This document shows, piece by piece, positions 1 to 6,228 of a stretch of DNA of 8,802 nucleotides. The notes under the pieces were generated by a model that was not told where the DNA came from, searched no databases, and was given only the letters and a program-made list of their open reading frames with translations. How positions within the stretch are numbered: position 1 is the stretch's first letter; the number at the start of each line of letters is the position of its first letter. The stretch comes from Rhodothermaceae bacterium (GTDB lineage: Bacteria > Bacteroidota > Rhodothermia > Rhodothermales > JAHEMB01), in assembly GCA_024643915.1 (NCBI GenBank), contig JAHEMB010000091.1:1-8802 (forward strand), given 5' to 3'. The translations under genes and the position numbers were made by a program.

Positions 1-138
1 GATTTCCGCGAAGTGGCGGGCCTGCTGCTGCCGTTCAAGTCAGTCGAGTACCAGGACGACAAGCAGGCGCAGGAGACGAGCGTCGACGAGGTTGCGGTGA
101 ACGCCGACGTGGCGCCGGTAACGTTTGAGTTGGAGTGA
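1..138 (+). CDS. 3' end of a gene, possibly a LolA-like/outer-membrane lipoprotein-sorting-type protein (partial)
   Basis: Frame 1 is open from the window edge to a TGA at 136-138 and gives 45 residues, beginning DFREVAGLLLPF and ending VTFELE. The pattern 'D-[YF]-R-x-V-x-G-L-x-L-P-[FY]-K' followed by a short strand, then 'V-x-E-V-x-V-N-x-D-V' and a terminal 'F', resembles the C-terminus of LolA-fold proteins annotated as outer-membrane lipoprotein-sorting proteins. Similar endings also occur in some secreted proteases of Bacteroidota, so the family call is tentative. That the ORF is real is better supported: the stop is followed 16 bases later by a strong hairpin with a T-run on the same strand. 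The gene is convergent with lnt. Everything upstream, including start, signal peptide and catalytic or binding parts, lies outside the window. Confidence 0.5.
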   Translation, partial: DFREVAGLLLPFKSVEYQDDKQAQETSVDEVAVNADVAPVTFELE

Positions 139-143
139 TGGGT

Positions 144-158
144 GAAACGTGATGCGTG
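144..158 (+). repeat. Copy 1 of a 15-base motif GAAACGTGATGCGTG
   Basis: GAAACGTGATGCGTG at 144-158 is matched exactly, in inverted orientation, at 1929-1943, so the two copies bracket lnt. A third copy with a two-base deletion overlaps the stop codon of the second T9SS gene (1963-1977). The last four bases of this copy form the start of the left arm of the terminator hairpin. The unit can be parsed as heptamers, GAAACGT then GATGCGT. Confidence 0.7.
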
Positions 159-201
159 CGGGCGCCTCGCTGAGACATTGCGGCAGGCGCCCGCACGTTT
201 T
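155..201 (+). terminator. Rho-independent terminator between convergent genes
   Basis: The 13-base arm CGTGCGGGCGCCT (155-167) is perfectly complementary to 185-197, with a 17-base loop, and the right arm is followed directly by TTTT (198-201). It lies 16 bases after the stop of the partial plus-strand gene and 5 bases beyond the stop of lnt on the other strand. The T-run serves the plus-strand transcript. In the opposite direction the stem is identical but is followed by GCATCACGTTTC rather than a clean T-run, so termination of lnt here is plausible but weaker. Imperfect complementarity continues outside the stem (GAAACG against GAAATG). Confidence 0.85.
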
Positions 202-206
202 GCATT

Positions 207-1826
207 TCACGCAGCGAGGACCGCTTCTTCTTGCTGGGGGCGCCGCCGATGCTCGACGACGAGCCCCAACAATCCGCCGAGGCACAGCAGGATGAACAGG
301 TGCGGGAAGCGGGTGTAGAGCGTCTGCCCCTGCCGCGCCGTCAGATAGGCGGCGTTCACCCCCTCGCCCTCCACAGTACGCCGACCCATTTTCCCGAAGG
401 CGTCGATGAAGACCGTCGGGCCGCCGTTGGCGCTACGCGCCGTCGCCCGCCGCGTCTCGATGCTGCGCAGCCGCGTGATGTTCGTCAGGATGTGTTGGAA
501 GCCCACCCTGCCGAACCAACTCTCGAAGGAGAGTTGCACGAACGCTTCAGCGCCTTCGCGCGTCATCGCCGCCCACAGCTCGGGGTAATTGGCCTCGTGG
601 CAGATGGGCGTGCCGAGGGGCACCGTGCGCCCGTCGCGCAGACGTAGCGGCAGCGGCGTGGGGGCCTCGCCCGGGGTGAGCTTGCCGGTGGCCGCGTGGT
701 AAGCCCGCACGGTCGGAAGGGCCTTGAGGTAGCGATAAAGCGGGATGCCTTCCCACCCCGGCATCAGTTCGATCTTGCTGTAGGCGTGGAGCGGACGCGC
801 CGCGCCCCCCGTCGCCGGGATCAAGACGGCCTGGTTGAGGAGCACGGTGTCGGCGACGCCGGCCTCGTTGGCCCGCGCCTCGCGGGTGACGGTGCCGGTG
901 AGGAGGGGGGTGCGCCAGTCGTCCACGGCATCGTAGATGAAGGCTTTCGTCGCGGAGAAATTCCAGTCGTGGCCGAGCGTGCCTTCGGTCCACACGTAGA
1001 GGTCAGTAGGGCGGCGGGCGTAATAGGCCGTCGAATCGGTCAGGTGCACCACGCGCTCGATGTCGCTCACGCGCTGCTCGGCCCGATTGGCATTCGGGGG
1101 CACGTCGGTGCTGACGAGGGTGACGTGGAGGCGGGGTCCCCTCGCTTCGCCTTCCAGCATGGCGTAGCGAGCGGTGCTGTAGCCGAGGGGGAGGGCCAGC
1201 AGGAGGGCCGTCCCCCGCAACGCGCCCCACCGAAACGCCGCCGTGAAGCGATCTCCGGCCCGCTCGTACTGCGTGTAGAGCACCACGTTGAAAAGCACCA
1301 CCCAGGCCGTGACGGCCCACACGCCGAAGAGATCGACGTACTGGACGAGCCACACGTTGGCCCCCTGCGAATTGCCCACGAGGAGGAAGCTGAGTGAGAG
1401 CGGCAGCTTGTGATACAGCCACTCCCAGAGCGGCCAGATGAAAGCGAGGGCCAGCAGCGCTCGCTCGTACGGCAGCCTTTTCTTGAGGGGAAAAAGCAGC
1501 AGGAGCGGCGTCGCTTCGAGGAGGATCTGCACGATACCGCCCACGCCCGTGAGGGGCATCACGGCCTGGGGCACGCCGAAGAACCAACCGAAGCAATAGA
1601 TCGTCGTCGCCACCGTCATAAAGCCTAGGGCGCGCCCGGCGAAGGGGACGAAGCGGTCGTGCCGCCGCAGCTCGACGAAGAGGGGCACGAAGGCGAACCA
1701 GGCCAGGAACGAGAGGTTGACCGCGCCCGTCCAGGGCCAGGCGAAGCCGTAAAGGACCGCTCCGCCGAGCCAGTACGGCCACACCCGGCGGGAAGCACAG
1801 GGTTTTTTGTCTCTGCGCACACGCAT
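207..1826 (-). CDS. lnt: Apolipoprotein N-acyltransferase
   Basis: Inner-membrane enzyme that transfers an acyl chain from phospholipid to the N-terminal cysteine of apolipoproteins, the last step of lipoprotein maturation. The 539-residue product has the family layout: hydrophobic membrane segments in roughly the first 220 residues, a periplasmic carbon-nitrogen-hydrolase domain (about 230-495) and a C-terminal membrane helix (about 508-524). The catalytic triad is visible as Glu281 (VWTEG), Lys351 (YSKIELMPG) and Cys409 (PICHEANYP). Glu359 and Glu411 keep the +8 and +2 spacings seen for Glu343 and Glu389 of the E. coli enzyme. Membrane-part landmarks such as GNSQGANVWLVQYVDLFGVW also fit. 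The reading frame is open further upstream to an ATG at 1931, but that extension only translates the heptamer repeats (FTFHVSR), so the ATG at 1824-1826 was chosen. No clear Shine-Dalgarno precedes it. It is separated from the upstream T9SS gene by 142 bases with a hairpin, so it is probably transcribed alone. Confidence 0.95.
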   Translation of the reverse strand: MRVRRDKKPCASRRVWPYWLGGAVLYGFAWPWTGAVNLSFLAWFAFVPLFVELRRHDRFVPFAGRALGFMTVATTIYCFGWFFGVPQAVMPLTGVGGIVQILLEATPLLLLFPLKKRLPYERALLALAFIWPLWEWLYHKLPLSLSFLLVGNSQGANVWLVQYVDLFGVWAVTAWVVLFNVVLYTQYERAGDRFTAAFRWGALRGTALLLALPLGYSTARYAMLEGEARGPRLHVTLVSTDVPPNANRAEQRVSDIERVVHLTDSTAYYARRPTDLYVWTEGTLGHDWNFSATKAFIYDAVDDWRTPLLTGTVTREARANEAGVADTVLLNQAVLIPATGGAARPLHAYSKIELMPGWEGIPLYRYLKALPTVRAYHAATGKLTPGEAPTPLPLRLRDGRTVPLGTPICHEANYPELWAAMTREGAEAFVQLSFESWFGRVGFQHILTNITRLRSIETRRATARSANGGPTVFIDAFGKMGRRTVEGEGVNAAYLTARQGQTLYTRFPHLFILLCLGGLLGLVVEHRRRPQQEEAVLAA

Positions 1827-1869
1827 GGTTCGTACCCAGACGGTTGGTTGGCCGAGCGATTCAGGTCTT

Positions 1870-1890
1870 GAAACGTGAAACGTGAAACGT
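1870..1890. repeat. Three tandem GAAACGT heptamers
   Basis: Three perfect copies of GAAACGT occupy 1870-1876, 1877-1883 and 1884-1890, followed by the related GAGGGTG. They lie 44 bases upstream of the chosen lnt start. Read on the minus strand they give ACGTTTC repeats, which explains the spurious FTFHVSR peptide at the front of the overlong lnt ORF. The second and third copies also form the left arm of the hairpin at 1877-1943. Confidence 0.85.
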
Positions 1891-1943
1891 GAGGGTGCCG
1901 GTAGCGAGCCGGCTCGGCAAAGCACCCTCACGCATCACGTTTC
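1877..1943 (-). terminator. Long imperfect hairpin after the second T9SS gene; possible terminator built from heptamer repeats
   Basis: The 21-base arm at 1877-1897 pairs with 1923-1943 at 19 of 21 positions; the two mismatches are where GAAACGT on one side faces GATGCGT on the other. The 25-base loop contains the perfect palindrome GAGCCGGCTC (1906-1915). The structure starts 25 bases past the stop of the T9SS gene ending at 1969 and lies before lnt. There is no clear T-run after it on the minus strand, so it may end the upstream transcript, protect its 3' end, or simply be a repeat element in the gap. Confidence 0.5.
1929..1943 (-). repeat. Copy 2 of the 15-base motif, inverted relative to copy 1
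   Basis: CACGCATCACGTTTC is the exact reverse complement of the motif at 144-158. It forms most of the right arm of the hairpin at 1877-1943. Together the two copies are a perfect 15-base inverted pair about 1.8 kb apart on either side of lnt. Confidence 0.7.
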
Positions 1944-1962
1944 CTACGGGAATCTGCGCTTT

Positions 1963-1977
1963 CACGCATCATTTCAC
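1963..1977 (-). repeat. Copy 3 of the motif, overlapping a stop codon
   Basis: On the minus strand this reads GTGAAATGATGCGTG, the same as GTGAAACGTGATGCGTG at 142-158 but lacking the internal CG. The last two sense codons (GTG AAA) and the TGA stop of the second T9SS gene lie inside it. The motif therefore runs into the coding end of one gene and closely follows the stop of the partial plus-strand gene. Confidence 0.5.
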
Positions 1978-3507
1978 CAGCATCACTTGCTGCGTGGCCT
2001 GGAAATGGTCGCCTGCCACGCGGAGGAAGTACGGCCCGCTCGGCAGGGCGTCGGCGGAGAAGGTGAGCGTGCGCGTCTCCTGCGCCGGCAGCCGCCCCTC
2101 GAAGAGCGTGCTCACCTGGCGGCCCATCGCGTCGTAGACCGTAGCGGTGACGGCCTGCTCCTGCGCCACGGCGAGCGTGAACTGCGTGCGCGGGTTGAAC
2201 GGGTTCGGGTAGGCCGGCGAGAGGGCGAACGACTCAGCCAGCTCCACCGACACTTCGACCTCGGGGCTGTACTCGAAGGCACCGTCGAAATCGACCTGCT
2301 TGAGGCGGAAGCTGTGGCGACCCGGCGAGAGGGCTTCGACGCGGTGGCTATAGCTCTGCGGTGCGGTCGTGGTGCCGCGCCCCTCTACGAAGGTCAGTCG
2401 CTTCCATTCATCCTTGCTGCCATTCCTCCATTCCACGTCGAAGCCGGCGTTGTTCGTTTCCGAAGCCGTCTGCCAGGCGAGCAGGGCCGCGTCGCCGTCG
2501 CGTGTAGCCGTGAAGGCAGTCAACTCGACGGGAACCACGGTTTCCACTGGGCGCCAGTAAGAGACGTTCGTGATGAAGACCTCGCCGTCGATGGGGGTAG
2601 GGCTGCCGTCAGGCGGGTCGGCGATGAAGAAGCTGTACCAGGAGCCGTCCTCGCCAAAGATGGAGTAGTAGGTATCAAAGAAGAGCACCTCTTCGGGTTC
2701 GCCGGGGAGCGGCTCGGGCGCGTCGGGATCGCGGACGACGATGTCGTCGAAGAAGACGCCGACCGGGAGGGCGGTGGCCCCTTTGGCGGCAGCGCTGCCA
2801 GGGAGGTTGAACGTGCCGAAGCCGTGCATCGCTACGTCCTGCGCGAAGACAGCCGGTTCTCCGGCCCAGGTGATGTCTTCTTCAGCATAAAAGCCCATGC
2901 TTGTGTTCATGGGAAAGAGCGTCAGCGGGGCGCCGTATTCATAGAGCTCCACGCCTCCCTCCCCGGGAGGCTCCACGACTTCTCCGTCCATCACGACCCC
3001 CGTCGCGTCGAAGTTGAAGAACAGATAAACGGTGCCCTCTCTGATCTGATCGTTCGTGCTGACGAGCACGTGCGTGGCACCGGGGAAGAGGTGCCCGTAG
3101 CCGGAGGTCGCGGGGTCGATGAGGGTCCAGTTGGAGGATGCACCGAAGGGGATGCTGGGCGCTGTCCAGGTTTGGGTGTTGGCGAGATCCTGGAAGCCAA
3201 TGTCCATTTCATAGACTTCCCCCGGCGGCGAGAGGAAGACCTCGACCTCGCGCCCGATGGGAAAGAGGGCGAGGAAGTCACTGTAGGTAAGCTCGAAGCC
3301 CGCATCGGTGCCGTGCTTGGCCGCGTGACGCGGGCTGAACGTACGGGTCAGCCTTCCTCGCTTCGCGCTATTCGAATTACATACATCGACGCTGGGATCG
3401 CACTTAGGAGAAGAGGGAGCACCCCCGTAGCTTGGCGCGATGGGACCCAGCGCAAAGAGGGTCAGGAGGGCGCAGATGCGTGCCAGGCAGGTCGTAGGAT
3501 TTTTCAT
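1969..3507 (-). CDS. T9SS-secreted protein with unrecognised N-terminal region and fibronectin-like domain
   Basis: A 512-residue product predicted to be exported and sorted to the surface or medium by the type IX system. Residues 1-28 form a Sec signal peptide (MKNPTTCLARICALLTLFAL, then a probable cleavage near APSYG). Residues 30-320 are not recognised; they are acidic, aromatic-rich and beta-like, with two close cysteines (Cys36, Cys43). Residues about 326-420 match the module often found before T9SS tails (PVELTAFTATRDGDAALLAW, then ASETNNAGFDVEW), a fibronectin type III-like fold. Residues about 427-512 are the sorting domain (SPAYPNPFNPRTQF, YDAMGRQV, LPSGPYFLRV, terminal MLVK). The frame is open back to a GTG at 3744, but that extension is low-complexity Arg/Pro. 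The ATG at 3505-3507 is preceded by AGGTGGAG and by the signal peptide start, so it was chosen. It follows the beta-helix gene at short distance and probably shares its transcript. Confidence 0.9.
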   Translation of the reverse strand: MKNPTTCLARICALLTLFALGPIAPSYGGAPSSPKCDPSVDVCNSNSAKRGRLTRTFSPRHAAKHGTDAGFELTYSDFLALFPIGREVEVFLSPPGEVYEMDIGFQDLANTQTWTAPSIPFGASSNWTLIDPATSGYGHLFPGATHVLVSTNDQIREGTVYLFFNFDATGVVMDGEVVEPPGEGGVELYEYGAPLTLFPMNTSMGFYAEEDITWAGEPAVFAQDVAMHGFGTFNLPGSAAAKGATALPVGVFFDDIVVRDPDAPEPLPGEPEEVLFFDTYYSIFGEDGSWYSFFIADPPDGSPTPIDGEVFITNVSYWRPVETVVPVELTAFTATRDGDAALLAWQTASETNNAGFDVEWRNGSKDEWKRLTFVEGRGTTTAPQSYSHRVEALSPGRHSFRLKQVDFDGAFEYSPEVEVSVELAESFALSPAYPNPFNPRTQFTLAVAQEQAVTATVYDAMGRQVSTLFEGRLPAQETRTLTFSADALPSGPYFLRVAGDHFQATQQVMLVK

Positions 3508-3511
3508 AGTG

Positions 3512-3519
3512 CTCCACCT
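3512..3519 (-). promoter_or_regulatory. Ribosome binding site that fixes the start of the second T9SS gene
   Basis: The minus strand reads AAAGGTGGAGCACT immediately before the ATG at 3507, so an AGGTGGAG element sits 4 bases upstream. This favours the ATG that begins the signal peptide over the in-frame GTG at 3744. The stop of the small ORF lies just upstream of it. Confidence 0.7.
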
Positions 3520-3521
3520 TT

Positions 3522-3692
3522 TTATGGTTGATCGGTTGCATCTTGAGGAGGGGGCGGCTCCTCGGGCGGATCGCCTTGCCCCGGCTTCGCTTTCAACATT
3601 GCCGCCAGCGCCGCAAGCTCGGCGGCGAGGTACGCCGAGGGCGGTTCTTCCTCGGGCGGCGGGCGGGCGGGGTCGGGCGGGTCTTTTCCCAT
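3522..3692 (-). CDS. Possible small Pro/Glu-rich protein of 56 residues
   Basis: An ATG at 3690-3692 opens a 56-codon frame that stops at TAA 3522-3524, 14 bases before the second T9SS gene. The peptide starts MGKDPPDPARPPPEEEPP, has a central alanine/leucine stretch that could form a helix (SAYLAAELAALAAMLKAK), and ends in a second proline/glutamate-rich segment (PPEEPPPPQDATDQP). The symmetric design, Pro/Glu arms around an amphipathic or hydrophobic helix, and the tight fit between two T9SS genes speak for a real gene. Against it: no Shine-Dalgarno is visible, the region is GC-rich so long open frames arise by chance, and no family is recognised. No signal peptide is visible. A cytoplasmic or membrane-associated helper is only one guess. 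Confidence 0.35.
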   Translation of the reverse strand: MGKDPPDPARPPPEEEPPSAYLAAELAALAAMLKAKPGQGDPPEEPPPPQDATDQP

Positions 3693-3740
3693 GGCGTGAC
3701 GGCGGGCGTCCGGGAGCGGGGAGGTAACCTCTCCGGAGGC

Positions 3741-6026
3741 TCACTTCATCAGCACCATCAGGCGTTGCTGCTCGGCCTCGCCCGCCCGTAGCCGGTAGAG
3801 GTACGTCCCGCTGGGCAGGCCCCGGCCCTCAAGGCGGACCTCGTGCGTTCCCGCCGGCTGCGCGCCATCGACGAGCAGGGCCACCTGCCGCCCCAGCACG
3901 TCGAAGACTGCCAGGCGCACGTGGGCCTGCCGGGGCAGGGCGTAGGCGATGCGGGTCTCGGGATTGAAGGGGTTGGGGTAATTCTGCGCGAGGACCATCT
4001 CCTGAGGCACTTCGGGCGCGTCCTCGGCGGCCACGGTCACGGGGATGAGACTGAGTTCGCTCGCATTGCCGTCGGCGTCGAAGACGGCCGCCCGGAGCTG
4101 CTGGAGGTTCAGGGCGGTGTCCTCGGCGGAGAGGGTGATTTGCCGCGTCACCGATGCCTGGGCGTCCGCCGCTTCATACGGCACAGAGGCGCTGAGGTGA
4201 GCGAGGACGGTGGCGCCACCCATGTCCTTCGCGGCGTAGAGTTGCAGGTGCAGCGGATAGGTGGCATTCTCAGGGGCGGTGTCCACCTGGAACGTCACCG
4301 TCAGCACGTCGCCGCTGACCCGCACGTCCGAGAGGTCGGCATAGTTCTGCATGCGGTTCGGGCCGTCGTCAGGGTCGCCTGCGTCGTTGGCCGTCGGCCC
4401 GTCGAGCCCCAGGTCAATATCGAAGGCGGCGCCGCCGAAGAGGTTGTGGGTTACGTGATTGCCCAGGCCGGCATCCGCCGCCAAGACGATGCTCAGGGGA
4501 TTGAAGACAATGGTGTTGGCTTCGCCCGGATTGGCGCTGCCGAGCTGATTTCCGTGGGCGGCCACGCGTATCAGGGCGCCTACCTGTCCGTTCGGTACGG
4601 ACGTCTCCCCGTCCACCGCGAGGCCGATGGCGTTGCTGTGGATGCGGTTGGCCGCTACGCCTGCGCCCTCAAGCAAGAGCCCCGCCGTCGTGTTGCCGCC
4701 GATGTAGTTCGGGGCCTCCGGGGTGCCGATCTGGTTGCCCCGTACCTCGGGGCCATGCCCGATGAGCACGATGCCGCCCCCGCTCTCCACGATGCCGGGA
4801 ACCCCGTTCGGAACGGCCTGCTGCCCCACCGCATCCAGGCCGATCAGGTTGCCCATGATCATGTTGTCGGTGATGTCTCCCGGGACGAACCCCCCCAGGA
4901 TGATCCCCGCCAGCAGGTTGCCCGAGATCTGGTTGTCTACGATGGTATTGCCATGGGCCCCTCCAAGGAGGTGGATGCCGAAACCGTCGAAGCTTGCCAG
5001 GCCGGCCGGGGTGCCGTTGGGCAAGGCCGCCGTCCCGTCGGCGTTGGTGCCGATCCGGTTGCCGATGATGGTGTTACCCGAGGCGTTCCGTTGCAGGATG
5101 ACCCCCCCTCCCTCGTTCGCCGAGATCACGTTGCCGGCCACCGTGTTATTGGCGGCGTCTGTGCTCAGGAGTACGCCAAGCTGCTGGCTTCCCAGGATGA
5201 TATTGCCTTCCCCCTCGCCGAGGCCGCCGAAGAGGTTGCCGTTGGCCCCGTTGAAGATCGAGAAGCCGTGGAGCCCGTGGCCCAGCAGGGTGGCGCCGTC
5301 CGGCCCGACGCCGATGAAGTTGCCCTGCACGCGGTTTTCGCTCGTCCCCCCGCCGACCATCACGATGCCCGACTCGCCGCCCCCGCCGAACACGTTGGCC
5401 TCCCCGTCGGCGCTGCCCCCGATGCGGTTGTTCGTCACGGTGAAGGTCGTGCCGTCGAGGTTATCCTTGACGACGATGCCGGAGGAGACGTTGCCCAGCT
5501 CGTCGCCCGAGCCGGGTGTGCCGTCGGGATCGGTGACGAGGCCCGTGCGGTCCGTTCCGAAATAGTTGCCCACGATGACGTTGTCAGAGGACAGCACCTC
5601 GATGGCGCCGAAGATGGTGGGGGCGCCGAAGCGCGTGAAGACGAGGCCGCGCACCGTGCTGCCGTCCGACCCGGTGAAGAGGCGCAGGCCGCCTACGGTG
5701 CCGCCCCCGTCGAGGCGGACGCACAGCCCCTCCGACAGGTCGCAGCCCTGCGTGTTGGCGTCGATTTCGACCGGCGCCGTGATGATGATATTGCTCGTCA
5801 GGAAGATTTCCGCATAGCTGCCGCCCCCGGCAATGCTGAACGTGATCTGGTCGGTTTCGGGGGTGGCGTTGGCTTGCGTGATGGCCTCGCGGAGGGAGCC
5901 GTCACCACTGTCGGCGGTCGTCGTGACCGTAAAGGTTTGCTGGGCGACGGCAGGCAGGGCGAGGAGGCCGCAGGTGACCAGAAATAGTAGGACCATACGA
6001 GGTACGTAGAGAGAAGCAGTAGGCAT
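3741..6026 (-). CDS. T9SS-secreted right-handed parallel beta-helix protein (CSLREA-type N-terminus)
   Basis: A 761-residue surface or secreted protein. Residues 1-29 are a signal peptide (VLLFLVTCGLLALPAVAQQ). Residues about 31-53 match the CSLREA-type opening (TFTVTTTADSGDGSLREAI), though the usual initial Cys position is Gly here. Residues about 100-540 are a beta-helix built from many rungs with the recurring pattern G-N-x-I-G-T/L-x-x-x-G followed by PNG, for example IIGNRIGTNADGTAALPNG, MGNLIGLDAVGQQAVPNG and HSNAIGLAVDGETSVPNG. The end of the helix carries the usual IDLGLDGPTANDAGDPDDGP signature. Residues about 565-670 look like an immunoglobulin-like domain, and 675-761 are the T9SS sorting domain (QNYPNPFNPETRIAY, FDVLGRQV, LPSGTYLYRL). 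Such helices often bind or cleave polysaccharide, but no catalytic residues were identified, so no enzymatic role is claimed. The start was chosen by its ribosome binding site; the upstream open frame to 6122 precedes the signal peptide and is probably untranslated. Confidence 0.93.
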   Translation of the reverse strand: MPTASLYVPRMVLLFLVTCGLLALPAVAQQTFTVTTTADSGDGSLREAITQANATPETDQITFSIAGGGSYAEIFLTSNIIITAPVEIDANTQGCDLSEGLCVRLDGGGTVGGLRLFTGSDGSTVRGLVFTRFGAPTIFGAIEVLSSDNVIVGNYFGTDRTGLVTDPDGTPGSGDELGNVSSGIVVKDNLDGTTFTVTNNRIGGSADGEANVFGGGGESGIVMVGGGTSENRVQGNFIGVGPDGATLLGHGLHGFSIFNGANGNLFGGLGEGEGNIILGSQQLGVLLSTDAANNTVAGNVISANEGGGVILQRNASGNTIIGNRIGTNADGTAALPNGTPAGLASFDGFGIHLLGGAHGNTIVDNQISGNLLAGIILGGFVPGDITDNMIMGNLIGLDAVGQQAVPNGVPGIVESGGGIVLIGHGPEVRGNQIGTPEAPNYIGGNTTAGLLLEGAGVAANRIHSNAIGLAVDGETSVPNGQVGALIRVAAHGNQLGSANPGEANTIVFNPLSIVLAADAGLGNHVTHNLFGGAAFDIDLGLDGPTANDAGDPDDGPNRMQNYADLSDVRVSGDVLTVTFQVDTAPENATYPLHLQLYAAKDMGGATVLAHLSASVPYEAADAQASVTRQITLSAEDTALNLQQLRAAVFDADGNASELSLIPVTVAAEDAPEVPQEMVLAQNYPNPFNPETRIAYALPRQAHVRLAVFDVLGRQVALLVDGAQPAGTHEVRLEGRGLPSGTYLYRLRAGEAEQQRLMVLMK

Positions 6027-6032
6027 GGTCAT

Positions 6033-6037
6033 CTCCT
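6033..6037 (-). promoter_or_regulatory. Ribosome binding site deciding between two close ATGs of the beta-helix gene
   Basis: The minus strand reads CAGGAGATGACCATG. AGGAG touches the first ATG (6030-6032) but is 6 bases from the second (6024-6026). Six bases is a normal spacing and zero is not, so the second ATG is taken as the start. Confidence 0.75.
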
Positions 6038-6138
6038 GAAAGTTAAAGGGTGATTTCAGCATGCAACGGCAAGAGAAGGATGGATCGGCAACGGTGCAGG
6101 CTGCCTTCCAGGGCGCCCTCATCAGAGAGCCGGGGCCT

Positions 6139-6167
6139 GTTCTAAAGAAGTGAAAGGCAGGACCGAA
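6139..6167 (-). promoter_or_regulatory. Weak promoter candidate for the beta-helix gene
   Basis: On the minus strand TTCGGT (6162-6167) and TAGAAC (6139-6144) are 17 bases apart, roughly a -35/-10 pair, and lie just downstream of the tandem direct repeats. The match to consensus is poor and the Bacteroidota -7 pattern TAnnTTTG is not seen, so this is a position guess resting mainly on the neighbouring operator candidate. It would leave a leader of about 105 bases. Confidence 0.2.
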
Positions 6168-6176
6168 GCGCTATCA

Positions 6177-6208
6177 GAAATGTCGCAGATGCTTGCGGAA
6201 ATGTCGCA
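6177..6208 (-). promoter_or_regulatory. Tandem 11-base direct repeats, candidate operator for the AraC-type hybrid sensor
   Basis: TGCGACATTTC occurs twice on the minus strand, at 6198-6208 and 6177-6187, with a period of exactly 21 bases, two turns of the helix. They sit in the gap between the stop of the hybrid sensor gene (6229) and the start of the beta-helix gene (6026), about 150 bases upstream of the latter. Direct repeats at about 21-base spacing are the classical geometry for two AraC-family DNA-binding domains. The upstream repeat is also embedded in a short inverted repeat, TTGCG/CGCAA (6193-6209). No third copy is seen one period to either side. Confidence 0.6.
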
Positions 6209-6228
6209 AACCGTGTGCAAGCGCAGGG

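Noticed and set aside
696..1397. Plus-strand open frame opposite lnt
   Set aside because: The minus strand carries the full Lnt catalytic triad in order; the plus-strand peptide is Arg/Gly/His-rich and resembles no family.
1827..1931. N-terminal extension of lnt by 35 residues to the ATG at 1931
   Set aside because: The extra residues (for example FTFHVSR) are a translation of the intergenic heptamer repeats, and the natural first hydrophobic segment follows the ATG at 1826.
3718..3734. Near-palindrome GGGGAGGTAACCTCTCC after the beta-helix gene as a terminator or attenuator
   Set aside because: The centre leaves almost no loop, the stem is short with a mismatch, and no T-run follows on the minus strand.
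3522..3743. Read-through of the beta-helix TGA into the small ORF, which is in the same frame (51 bases from stop to ATG)
   Set aside because: Same frame occurs by chance one time in three, the T9SS tail normally ends the protein, and nothing marks the TGA as recoded.
3508..3744. GTG start at 3744 for the second T9SS gene, overlapping the stop of the beta-helix gene
   Set aside because: It would add 79 Arg/Pro-rich residues before a textbook signal peptide, while the ATG at 3507 has its own ribosome binding site.
3843..5987. Long plus-strand open frame of 714 codons opposite the beta-helix gene
   Set aside because: It is a GC-rich antisense shadow: the minus-strand product has a signal peptide, repeats and a sorting domain, whereas the plus-strand peptide has no recognisable order.
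6112..6121. Ten-base palindrome AGGGCGCCCT in the leader of the beta-helix gene
   Set aside because: Short GC palindromes are expected often at this base composition, and there is no second copy or positional support.
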